A DNA stretch of 11,377 nucleotides, from contig CAZZHO010000151.1 in the NCBI GenBank assembly GCA_964653795.1, positions 1-11,377 on the forward strand, in the 5' to 3' direction. The DNA comes from JAWPMT01 sp964653795 (GTDB taxonomy: Bacteria > Bacteroidota > Bacteroidia > Cytophagales > Cyclobacteriaceae). Positions 1 to 6,415 of the stretch are shown piece after piece. Under the pieces are notes generated by a model. It was given only the letters and a program-made list of their open reading frames with translations, had not been told where the DNA came from and ran no database searches. The translations under genes and the position numbers were made by a program. How positions within the stretch are numbered: the stretch's first letter is position 1; each line of letters opens with the position of its first letter.

Positions 1-1103
1 ACCTTCTGCGCATCTAGTATTGCAATAGCAGTATCTTTTACTATTTCCTGCTTTCTGGAAGACTCAATTATTTCAATCTCGACATTTTCTGCTATTTGAT
101 AAGTTCCAGGGCCACCAGCCAAAACTGACTGATTGGGCTTCTCGGAACCTATTTCTTGGATAATCAACTGTCCCCTATCAAAATTCAGCTGATGAGTCGA
201 TGTATAGAATACTTTTCCAGGTTGCGAACTTCGGATTGTTTCTTGTAGCTGATCTACCATGTCGAAAGAAAGACCATACGTCTTTAATAGTTCCGCAAGA
301 AGAAGTTCAGATGCAAAATCCTTCTGATACCATGAGAGGCTCAAAACATCTTTACCTCCATCCTTGGTCAAATAATCATTTCTGATCCTATCCAGCTCTT
401 GATTTTGAAGCTGCTCCAAGCCAAGCAATCGCTTTCGAGTATTTTGGAAAGTCCCTATGAGATTGGAATTGACTTCTTCCAAAACGGGTATTGCCTGATT
501 TCTAATCTTATTCCTGGCATAGTCATTCTTCTTATTGGAAGCATCTTCTCTCCAGTCCAAACCTTCACCCTCAGCATAGGCTATAAGTTCTCTCTTCTGA
601 AGATACAGAAGCGGTCTTACCCGGTTTTCAGACTTATTGAGAATACCTCTGAGCCCAGATATTCCAGTGCCTTTAGCCAGATTATATAGAACAGTCTCAA
701 AGTTATCATTGGCATGATGAGCTGTTACCACCTTGTCTAGCCCGTTCTTCTGCAATAGACTTTCAAACCATTTATATCTGGTATCTCTGGCTATCATTTG
801 AATTGAACCATCATCAGACCAAACACTTTCCGATACCTTCAAAAGGTGCAGTTTCAGGTTTTGTTCATTACAGAAGGTCTTTACTAGTAATTCATCTTCA
901 TCAGACTCCTCCCCTCTCAAGCCATAATTGACGTGAGCAACTTCAAAGTGTGGATGGTTGCTCTTCAGCAAGAGTTGTAAAAGCACCATAGAATCAACCC
1001 CTCCACTTACAGCAAGCAATAAACGGTCTTCTTTATCCCATAGCTTCTCATTGTTTACTATGGTCTGAAAGTGTTGCTCTATACCTATATGAGGGTGATA
1101 CAC
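1..1103 (-). CDS. tilS: tRNA(Ile)-lysidine synthetase TilS, 3' end cut by window edge
   Basis: TilS uses ATP to attach lysine to C34 of the CAU-anticodon tRNA-Ile, so that it reads AUA codons and is charged with isoleucine; it is cytoplasmic and essential in most bacteria. Translating the minus strand gives about 367 residues with no stop before the edge. The PP-loop SGGVDS is at residues 33-38, followed by AHVNYGLRGEES at about 56-67, then AHHANDNFETVL, and RNKIRNQAIPVL with the following Asn; all are family hallmarks. Bacteroidota TilS proteins usually run to about 430-440 residues, so roughly the last 70, including most of the C-terminal tRNA-acceptor domain, lie outside the window. No ATG fits upstream of the PP-loop; the GTG at 1103 places the motif at the normal distance from the N-terminus. 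The gene diverges from the OstA-like gene. Identity is secure; the exact start is less so. Confidence 0.95.
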   Translation of the reverse strand, partial: MYHPHIGIEQHFQTIVNNEKLWDKEDRLLLAVSGGVDSMVLLQLLLKSNHPHFEVAHVNYGLRGEESDEDELLVKTFCNEQNLKLHLLKVSESVWSDDGSIQMIARDTRYKWFESLLQKNGLDKVVTAHHANDNFETVLYNLAKGTGISGLRGILNKSENRVRPLLYLQKRELIAYAEGEGLDWREDASNKKNDYARNKIRNQAIPVLEEVNSNLIGTFQNTRKRLLGLEQLQNQELDRIRNDYLTKDGGKDVLSLSWYQKDFASELLLAELLKTYGLSFDMVDQLQETIRSSQPGKVFYTSTHQLNFDRGQLIIQEIGSEKPNQSVLAGGPGTYQIAENVEIEIIESSRKQEIVKDTAIAILDAQK

Positions 1104-1109
1104 GTTTAT

Positions 1110-1117
1110 TACTTTTG
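1110..1117 (+). promoter_or_regulatory. candidate -7 promoter element of the OstA-like gene (TACTTTTG)
   Basis: TACTTTTG matches the Bacteroidota -7 consensus TAnnTTTG and ends 36 bases before the ATG at 1154, giving a predicted start near 1124 and a leader of about 30 bases. No clear -33 TTG is present. It lies only 6 bases from the oppositely oriented tilS element, so the two promoters would compete for polymerase. Confidence 0.4.
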
Positions 1118-1123
1118 GCGGTT

Positions 1124-1131
1124 CAAATTTA
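1124..1131 (-). promoter_or_regulatory. candidate -7 promoter element of tilS (TAAATTTG)
   Basis: On the minus strand this reads TAAATTTG, an exact match to the Bacteroidota -7 consensus TAnnTTTG, 20 bases upstream of the GTG start. A transcript would begin near 1117 and have a leader of about 14 bases. I see no TTG at the usual distance for a -33 element, so the call rests on the -7 match and position. Confidence 0.4.
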
Positions 1132-1153
1132 CCACAGCTCTCAAAGTTCGGGG

Positions 1154-2860
1154 ATGTCCAAATACTTAGTCATTTTCCTTTTAGCAATTACTCCTTTTTT
1201 GGCCATTAGTCAAAATAAGAAATCTAAGCGCATTAAGTACCGGGCGGAGCAGCTTACTGTTGGTAAGCGTGATGGGGAGAAATTTCAAAAATTACTAGAT
1301 AAGGTAGTATTCACACAAGAACAGACAACTGTCTACTGCGATAGTTCCTATTATTTCAAGAAGCGAAACGCGATGGAAGCTTACAGCCATGTGAAGATTG
1401 TAGACGATTCTGTCACCATCACTTCAGATAGGCTGTATTATGATGGAAATAGACGGACATCAGAGTTGCGTGAAAATGTGATTTACCAAAAAGCTGAGCA
1501 ACGTATGTACACGGACTTTTTGGATTACCAACTAGATGATGAAATAGCCTACTATTTCAATTCCGGTAAACTGGAAGATGAAACCAACACCCTGACGAGT
1601 ACAATCGGATATTTCTATGCGCAACAAAACAGAGCGCTTTTCTACGGAGATGTCGTCCTGATTTCACCTGACTTCACACTTAAAACTGACACGCTTAGGT
1701 ACAATACTCAAACAAAAATTGCCTATACAAACGGACCCACTATTTTAGAAAACGCAGATGGAAGCAAGCTCTTCTCTGAAGGTGGAGTATTCAGAACAGT
1801 AATTGATCAGTCTGATTTTGTTGATGGCAAAATTGTCACTGAAGACTATGAGCTCGAAGGGGATGAATTATTCTTTGACGACCTGAATAGGTATTATAAA
1901 AGTATCGGAAATGTGGTTTTGACCCACAAAACCAAGGATGTCATCATAGTTGGAGATGAGGGCTTCTACGATAAGGAGAACGGCCTAAGTAAAATTTATG
2001 GCAATCCTATAATGAAACGAGTGCTGGAAGCAGACACCTTTTACATGGCTGCAGATACGCTCGTGGCAATAGAAAGTGAATACGATTCCGCTGAAAGAAT
2101 TCTAGCTTTTCACGACATCAAGGTTTTCAAACAAAGTCTTCAAGGAAAGTCGGATTCAGCTTCTTACTTTTTGGCGGACTCATTGATATACATGTATCAA
2201 GATCCAATTCTATGGAATGGTAAGAACCAGGTAAATGCAGATACCATTAGCCTATTTGTTACTGAGACCACACTTGAAAAGATGAACCTATACAAGAGGT
2301 CCTTTCTTGTAGGTCAAGATACTATTAAGAACTTCAATCAGATTAAAGGGAGAAATATGGAGGCGTTTTTTAAGGATAACCTGATTGATTACATCACTGT
2401 AGATGGAAACGCCGAGGGTATATATTTCGCCCTTTCCGAAGGTGATTCCACCGTCATGGGCATGAACAAGTTCATTTGTAGTACTATGAAAATTGGTTTT
2501 GAAAATGAGCAAGTCAATACTATTTCAATCTACGAGAAACCGGACGCAAAATTCATTCCACCACATGAATTGAGACCCGGTGTTATGCAACTCAAAGGCT
2601 TCAGTTGGAGGATAGAGGAACGGCCAACCTTATCCGACATTTTCGTTAAAAAAGGAGTATTGACACCTATTTCGGATTCTACTAACGTGCAAAAACCTGA
2701 GGCCAGGTTAGAAAATCAAATCAAGGGTGATGCTCCTAGTTTCAAAAAGTTGCCCACTGAAAAGGCTAAATTAATTCCTAAGGACCGTTCACTACTTGCT
2801 AATCCAGAACGGCAGAAGTTTATAAAAGATGTTAAAAAAGAGGGGCCAGACAATGAATAG
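1154..2860 (+). CDS. OstA-like outer-membrane / LPS-transport protein (LptA-related, OstA_2 type)
   Basis: A 568-residue exported protein of the large OstA-like family found in Bacteroidota, related to the LptA/LptD-N fold that carries LPS across the periplasm. Residues 1-19 form a signal peptide (MSK, then a hydrophobic stretch, likely cleavage after AIS). From about residue 27 (IKYRAEQL) onward there are repeated beta-strand units with recurring phrases such as SDRLYYD, TDTLRYN, GDELFFDD and GDEGFYD, each followed by an aromatic strand and a GNV- or GNP-like turn, as expected for a stacked beta-jellyroll. The last 70 or so residues are Lys/Pro-rich and probably disordered. The frame is open back to a TTG at 1115, but the ATG at 1154 puts the signal peptide at the N-terminus and is preferred. 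It is about three times the length of E. coli LptA, so a larger bridge or scaffold role is possible. BamD follows 55 bp downstream. Confidence 0.85.
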   Translation: MSKYLVIFLLAITPFLAISQNKKSKRIKYRAEQLTVGKRDGEKFQKLLDKVVFTQEQTTVYCDSSYYFKKRNAMEAYSHVKIVDDSVTITSDRLYYDGNRRTSELRENVIYQKAEQRMYTDFLDYQLDDEIAYYFNSGKLEDETNTLTSTIGYFYAQQNRALFYGDVVLISPDFTLKTDTLRYNTQTKIAYTNGPTILENADGSKLFSEGGVFRTVIDQSDFVDGKIVTEDYELEGDELFFDDLNRYYKSIGNVVLTHKTKDVIIVGDEGFYDKENGLSKIYGNPIMKRVLEADTFYMAADTLVAIESEYDSAERILAFHDIKVFKQSLQGKSDSASYFLADSLIYMYQDPILWNGKNQVNADTISLFVTETTLEKMNLYKRSFLVGQDTIKNFNQIKGRNMEAFFKDNLIDYITVDGNAEGIYFALSEGDSTVMGMNKFICSTMKIGFENEQVNTISIYEKPDAKFIPPHELRPGVMQLKGFSWRIEERPTLSDIFVKKGVLTPISDSTNVQKPEARLENQIKGDAPSFKKLPTEKAKLIPKDRSLLANPERQKFIKDVKKEGPDNE

Positions 2861-2884
2861 TTAAGGGATCTGTTCTTCTTTAAC
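2860..2884 (+). terminator. weak hairpin after the OstA-like gene, possible attenuator/terminator
   Basis: GTTAAGGGA (2860-2868) can pair with the segment 2876-2884 ending in TTTAAC, forming a 9-bp stem with two G-U pairs and a 7-base loop. It begins at the last base of the stop codon and is followed by TTTTG, which is a short and imperfect T tract. It sits just before the bamD -7 element. It could reduce read-through from the OstA-like gene into bamD, but the stem is A/T-rich and the call is weak. Confidence 0.25.
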
Positions 2885-2889
2885 TTTTG

Positions 2890-2897
2890 TAATTTTG
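2890..2897 (+). promoter_or_regulatory. candidate -7 promoter element of bamD (TAATTTTG)
   Basis: TAATTTTG matches the Bacteroidota consensus TAnnTTTG exactly and lies 18 bases before the bamD ATG at 2916, giving a very short leader of about 12 bases. No -33 TTG is seen at 17-23 bases upstream. It lies in the only sizeable gap of the rightward block, so it could be the main promoter for the bamD-to-recN genes. Confidence 0.4.
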
Positions 2898-2915
2898 CGG
2901 TCGATTTTTAGAAAT

Positions 2916-3746
2916 ATGAAGAGAGGGATTTATCGGTTTCTTGTTGGCGTTTTAATGGTAGTAGCAATCTCTTCCTGCACGAAGTTCAGGAAACTACTAA
3001 AGAAAGGCGATTGGAGATCAAAATATGAGGCAGCGATAAAGTACTATGAAAATAAAGACTACTATCGTTCTGGTCTTCTATTTGAGGATATCCTTCCTAT
3101 CATCAGAGGTACCGAAGAGGCGGAGTTAGGTAATTTTTACTTCGCGTATTGCCATTTTCACCAGAAGCAATACATACTCAGTGCACATTATTTTAAAACC
3201 TTCTCAGACGTTTATGCCAGGAGTGAATATGTGATGGAAGCCCAATTCATGCATGGTTTTTCCTTGTACAAGCAAAGTCCAAAATACAATCTCGATCAGA
3301 CTAGCACCTACGAAGCTGTTGCTGCTCTACAGAACTACATTAACAAATATCCATATTCCGATTTCGCTGAGCAGGCTGATGACCTAATAGATGAGATGCA
3401 GGTGAAGCTGGAAAGAAAGGCCTACGACAAAGCAATGCTCTATTACCAGATCAAGGGTATAAAAGGCTTTACACCGGCCCTCGTTACGTTTGAAAACTTC
3501 CAGAGAAACTATCCTGACAGCAAATTCAATGAAGAAATCGCTTATTTACTTGTAGAGACGCAGTACAATTTTGCCAGACAAAGTATTCCAAGCAAGCAGG
3601 AAGAAAGGTTCAGAGAAGCGATTGAAAGATATGAGACGATGCTAGAGAGATACCCAGAAAGCGAGTATTTATCTGAGGCCGGAGACATTTATCAGAAAAG
3701 TATAGAGGAATTAGCTAAATTTGCGGATCAAAAAAATAAATCTTAA
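2916..3746 (+). CDS. bamD: outer membrane assembly lipoprotein BamD
   Basis: BamD is the essential TPR lipoprotein of the BAM complex, which folds beta-barrel proteins into the outer membrane with BamA. The 276-residue product starts with a short basic segment and a hydrophobic stretch ending in the lipobox AISSC, so Cys21 is the predicted lipidated residue and the mature protein would be anchored on the periplasmic face of the outer membrane. Helical TPR-like repeats follow, with typical phrases KYEAAIKYYENKDYYRSGLLFED (split here as KYEAAIKYYE and DYYRSGLLFED), ALQNYINKYPYSDFAEQA, NFQRNYPDSKF and YETMLERYPESEYLSEA. The spacing of a YP-S motif after each helix pair is characteristic of the family. 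The ATG at 2916 is chosen over an upstream in-frame TTG at 2895, which lies inside the -7 element. The stop overlaps the rpoZ start by one base (TAATG), so the two are translationally coupled. Confidence 0.93.
   Translation: MKRGIYRFLVGVLMVVAISSCTKFRKLLKKGDWRSKYEAAIKYYENKDYYRSGLLFEDILPIIRGTEEAELGNFYFAYCHFHQKQYILSAHYFKTFSDVYARSEYVMEAQFMHGFSLYKQSPKYNLDQTSTYEAVAALQNYINKYPYSDFAEQADDLIDEMQVKLERKAYDKAMLYYQIKGIKGFTPALVTFENFQRNYPDSKFNEEIAYLLVETQYNFARQSIPSKQEERFREAIERYETMLERYPESEYLSEAGDIYQKSIEELAKFADQKNKS
3716..3723 (+). promoter_or_regulatory. candidate internal -7 element for rpoZ (TAAATTTG)
   Basis: TAAATTTG, identical to the tilS element, lies inside the bamD 3' end, 22 bases before the rpoZ ATG. 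A transcript would start near 3730. No matching -33 TTG is visible and the bases also encode BamD residues, so this may be chance; its position just ahead of a start is the only support. Confidence 0.25.
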
Positions 3747-4072
3747 TGGCTACGGATCCATCAATTATTACGAGAGATAACGACAAGATTGCTGCTGCTA
3801 CTGGAAACATCTATGAGTCTATTGCCATCATTGGAAAGCGAGCAAGACAAATAAGCACGAAAACCAAGGAAGAGCTTAACGGCAAATTGGCTGAATTCGC
3901 TTCTTCTGTAGATAATCTTGAAGAAATTTTTGAGAACAGAGAGCAAATTGAAATCTCAAAATTTTACGAAAGAATGCCTAAACCTTCATCTTCAGCCATC
4001 GAAGAATTCCTTGAGGAAGAAGTGATGTTTAGAATGCCAGCGGAAGAGGATCAAGAAGAATCCGAAGGATAA
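3746..4072 (+). CDS. rpoZ: RNA polymerase omega subunit (Rpb6/RpoZ family, Bacteroidota type)
   Basis: Omega is the small RNA polymerase subunit that wraps the C-terminus of beta-prime and assists assembly. This 108-residue protein carries the omega/Rpb6 core IYESIAIIGKRARQIS at about residues 23-38, including the Arg-Ala-Arg segment shared with archaeal/eukaryotic RpoK/Rpb6. The rest is an alpha-helical segment with many charged residues and an acidic tail ending EEDQEESEG. Bacteroidota omegas are commonly of this roughly 100-110-residue type, unlike the shorter divergent E. coli RpoZ. It starts within the bamD stop codon and ends 10 bp before coaBC. The bamD-rpoZ-coaBC order is, from memory, common in Bacteroidota. 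In many Gram-negative bacteria omega is instead beside spoT or gmk. Confidence 0.9.
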   Translation: MATDPSIITRDNDKIAAATGNIYESIAIIGKRARQISTKTKEELNGKLAEFASSVDNLEEIFENREQIEISKFYERMPKPSSSAIEEFLEEEVMFRMPAEEDQEESEG

Positions 4073-4082
4073 AATAACTACC

Positions 4083-5282
4083 ATGCTTTCGGGCAAAAAA
4101 GTATTATTAGCGGTCTCAGGCTCCATTGCAGCTTATAAGGCCGCTTTTTTTGTGCGTCTTCTTGTAAAGGAAGGGGCTCATGTGAAAGTGGTTATGAGCG
4201 AAAGCTCCAAAGATTTTATTACACCACTGACTTTAAGCACTCTTTCTAAAAACCCAGTATACTCCGACTTTTATAACAAAGACACAGGAGAATGGGAAAA
4301 CCATGTTGAGTTGGGCCTATGGGCAGATGTAATGGTCGTTGCACCAGCTAGTGCTAATACACTAGCCAAGATGGCCAATGGCTTATGCGACAACCTTTTA
4401 CTAGCCACCTACCTCTCTGCAAAATGCCCTGTCTATTTCGCTCCAGCCATGGATCTGGATATGCATGCCCACCCCGCAACTACTCAAAACATTCAGAAGC
4501 TTCAAAGTTTCGGCAATAAATTAATTGCCGCTACTTCGGGAGAACTTGCCAGTGGATTGGAAGGACAAGGAAGAATGGCAGAACCAGAAGACATTCTTAA
4601 GCTACTACAAGGCCATTTTGCTAAAGGCCAGCATCTTGTCGACAAAAAAATACTCATCACCTCTGGGCCCACTCATGAGGCCATTGATGCCGTCCGATTT
4701 ATCGGCAATAATTCCTCTGGAAAAATGGGCTACCACCTGGCCATGCAATGCGCCAAGAGAGGGGCCACAGTCCAATTCATCTCTGGGCCAGTCTCCAAGT
4801 ACCCGGATCACCCGAATGTCTTTATTCACAAGGTAAATAGTGCAATAGAGATGCATGACGAGGTAAAAAAACACTTTCAAAATGTAGACGTCAGCATTTT
4901 CACTGCTGCAGTTGCAGACTATAGACCATCGGAGGTTTCAGATAAAAAACTGAAGAGAAATGGTACGCCATTGAAAATAGAACTGGTCGAAAACCCTGAC
5001 ATTGCCGCGGAAATGGGGAAAATCAAAAGGGGTAATCAAATCAATGTTGGTTTCGCCCTGGAGACGCACGACGCGGAAGAAAACGCAGAGGCTAAACTTC
5101 GAAAAAAGAACTTCGACCTTATCGTCCTGAATTCTTTGCAAGATGTAGGTGCTGGATTCTCCCACGACACCAATAAAATAACTCTGATTAGCAAGGACAA
5201 CAAACCTCAAAACTTTGAGTTAAAAACAAAACAAGAAGTTGCTTCTGACATCCTGGATGTAATTGATAACCACTTGAAATGA
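4083..5282 (+). CDS. coaBC: bifunctional CoaBC (phosphopantothenoylcysteine synthetase/decarboxylase)
   Basis: CoaBC makes 4'-phosphopantetheine for coenzyme A: CoaB joins 4'-phosphopantothenate to cysteine using CTP, and the FMN-dependent CoaC domain decarboxylates the product. The length, 399 residues, is normal. The CoaC domain spans about 1-180: FMN-binding GSIAAYKAAF near 13-23, catalytic His74 in NHVELGLWAD, APASANTLAKMANG, the substrate motif APAMDLDM at 120-127 and GQGRMAEPED at 161-170. The CoaB domain spans about 187-399: ITSGPTHEAIDAVRFIGNNSSGKMG (as ITSGPTHE, then RFIGNNSSGKMG), AAVADYRP at 275-282, Lys residues near 288-291, ENPDI at 303-307 and GFALET at 323-328. Two CoaC positions differ from the E. 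coli enzyme: Asp124 where E. coli has Asn125, and Ser157 where E. coli has Cys158. Its stop overlaps the porD start as ATGA. Confidence 0.95.
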   Translation: MLSGKKVLLAVSGSIAAYKAAFFVRLLVKEGAHVKVVMSESSKDFITPLTLSTLSKNPVYSDFYNKDTGEWENHVELGLWADVMVVAPASANTLAKMANGLCDNLLLATYLSAKCPVYFAPAMDLDMHAHPATTQNIQKLQSFGNKLIAATSGELASGLEGQGRMAEPEDILKLLQGHFAKGQHLVDKKILITSGPTHEAIDAVRFIGNNSSGKMGYHLAMQCAKRGATVQFISGPVSKYPDHPNVFIHKVNSAIEMHDEVKKHFQNVDVSIFTAAVADYRPSEVSDKKLKRNGTPLKIELVENPDIAAEMGKIKRGNQINVGFALETHDAEENAEAKLRKKNFDLIVLNSLQDVGAGFSHDTNKITLISKDNKPQNFELKTKQEVASDILDVIDNHLK

Positions 5283-6175
5283 TTAGAGTCCTAGTTTCTT
5301 TTATCTGCATTTCAGTAGCGTTAAGCTCCTTTGGACAAGAACTACGGTCTAGAGTCATTGTGAATGCTGACCAGATTGAAACGACAGAAAGAGCTATTTT
5401 CCAAGAAATGGAAGTAGCACTTGCGGAGTTTTTAAATAATCGGAAATGGACCGATGATATCTATGAGCAAGAAGAGCGGATCAACTGCAACTTCATTTTA
5501 AATATCTCAGGCATTCCTGGCATTGGCCGGTTTGAAGCATCAGTCCAGGTATTGTCATCCAGACCTATTTATAACACCGATTATGAAACGGTCCTCTTAA
5601 ATTTTGCCGATAGAGATTGGGCTTTTGAATACGTTAGTTCTCAGCCTTTACAGTTCAATGACAATGCTTTCATCAGCAATCTTACTTCTATCCTAGCCTA
5701 TTACGCCTATATTATTATAGGCCTGGACTATGATTCATTCGAAGAGTTAGGTGGTGAAGACTATTTCCAAAAAGCCTGGCAAGTAGTGACAAACGCCCAA
5801 CAAACTGGCTTCAAAGGTTGGGACCGGTTTGAAGGAAGAGGCAGAAACAGGTACTGGCTAGCGGAAAACTTCCTGAGCAATGAAATGGAGCCAATAAGGC
5901 GAGCCTACTATAAATATCACAGGCTTGGATTGGATCAATTGAGTGAAAAACCAGATGATGCCAGGAAGGAAATTCTGCAAAGTGTCGAGATGGTCCAAAA
6001 ATCCAATAATGCAAGACCAAGGTCCATTTTGACCATCTCATTTTTAGATGCTAAATCAGAAGAGTTAGCACAAGTATTTACTCAAGGTAATATTGCAGAA
6101 AGAAGAAACGCTTATAACATTTTAACAGAGATTGATCCGACGAAATCAGATATTTTTGATGTGATGATCAAGTGA
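5279..6175 (+). CDS. porD: DUF4835 protein, type IX secretion-associated PorD
   Basis: This 298-residue protein belongs to the DUF4835 family, named PorD in current annotation and linked to the type IX secretion system, the Bacteroidota route for exporting CTD-bearing adhesins, enzymes and gliding proteins. It has a signal peptide (about residues 1-19, MIRVLVSF hydrophobic run, cleavage before QELR) and the family hallmark N-terminal region VNADQIETTERAIFQEME followed by FLNNRKWT. Middle segments rich in aromatics (SILAYYAYIIIGLDYDSFE, then GWDRFEGRGRNRYWLAENFL) are also typical. No lipobox is present, so it should be periplasmic. The mechanism is not well established. It starts inside the coaBC stop (4-bp ATGA overlap) and the downstream small gene follows after 15 bp in the same frame. 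An 8-bp tandem repeat surrounds its stop codon. Family assignment is strong; functional assignment depends on published family annotation. Confidence 0.82.
   Translation: MIRVLVSFICISVALSSFGQELRSRVIVNADQIETTERAIFQEMEVALAEFLNNRKWTDDIYEQEERINCNFILNISGIPGIGRFEASVQVLSSRPIYNTDYETVLLNFADRDWAFEYVSSQPLQFNDNAFISNLTSILAYYAYIIIGLDYDSFEELGGEDYFQKAWQVVTNAQQTGFKGWDRFEGRGRNRYWLAENFLSNEMEPIRRAYYKYHRLGLDQLSEKPDDARKEILQSVEMVQKSNNARPRSILTISFLDAKSEELAQVFTQGNIAERRNAYNILTEIDPTKSDIFDVMIK
6151..6158 (+). promoter_or_regulatory. candidate internal promoter for the small gene and recN (TATTTTTG)
   Basis: TATTTTTG matches the Bacteroidota -7 consensus TAnnTTTG and lies 32 bases before the GTG at 6191. A TTG at 6132-6134 is 16 bases upstream, one short of the usual 17-23 spacing for the -33 element, making this the best two-part match in the window. 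It would allow recN to be expressed apart from the upstream housekeeping genes, perhaps during DNA damage. Confidence 0.35.
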
Positions 6176-6180
6176 TCAAG
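6165..6180. repeat. 8-bp tandem repeat spanning the porD stop codon
   Basis: TGATCAAG occurs twice with no gap, at 6165-6172 and 6173-6180. The porD stop TGA is the first three bases of the second copy. With only one copy porD would end three codons later (Ile-Cys-stop after Lys). Such short direct repeats can expand or contract by slippage and would change the PorD C-terminus and the gap to the next gene. Confidence 0.7.
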
Positions 6181-6190
6181 ATTTGTTAGC

Positions 6191-6415
6191 GTGTCCAAAA
6201 TCCAAAGAAAACTTTCCATCAAAGAATTGGCTCCATATCAAGGTACCGAGCAGTATATTGATTTTATCCTCACATCCCATCAGACAATCAGGGCCAAATT
6301 ACTAAGCATCACCAATGAATCGGTTTCAACAAAAAATGCGCTTGGACACAAGAAGACAATAGCATTGTCTGATATAAAACAGTCATGGTTGGATGAGAAG
6401 TATTCACAATCATGA
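6191..6415 (+). CDS. small uncharacterised protein, SH3/Sm-like barrel suggested
   Basis: I do not recognise a named family for this 74-residue protein. It has no signal peptide or membrane segment, so it should be cytoplasmic. Residues from about 22 to 68 alternate hydrophobic and polar residues in a strand pattern: IDFILTSHQTIRAKLLSI, then SVSTKNALGHKKTIALSD, then IKQSWLDE. This resembles the small five-strand barrels of Sm/Hfq proteins and the C-terminal SH3 domain of RimP, which ends in a similar strand-turn-IxxAxL segment; that is inference from pattern, not a database match. The start is GTG; the frame is closed upstream by the porD stop 15 bp away, and no ATG occurs in frame. Its stop overlaps the recN start (ATGA), so it is likely translated and coupled to recN. 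Alternatives are an RNA- or protein-binding adaptor with no link to repair. Confidence 0.7.
   Translation: MSKIQRKLSIKELAPYQGTEQYIDFILTSHQTIRAKLLSITNESVSTKNALGHKKTIALSDIKQSWLDEKYSQS

Noticed and set aside
200..689. Two plus-strand open frames (61 and 96 codons) opposite the left-edge gene.
   Set aside because: They are antisense to tilS, whose motifs are continuous through the region; their translations look like no known protein and lack start signals.
1115..1153. TTG at 1115 as start of the OstA-like gene.
   Set aside because: It would put 13 polar residues ahead of the signal peptide, and the TTG is part of the -7 promoter element; ATG 1154 fits better.
2895..2915. TTG at 2895 as start of bamD.
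   Set aside because: It overlaps the -7 element and would lengthen the lipoprotein signal peptide; ATG 2916 gives a normal one with the lipobox at Cys21.
4525..5210. Overlapping frames on both strands within coaBC.
   Set aside because: All lie in other frames of well-conserved CoaBC coding sequence and show no family motifs or start context.
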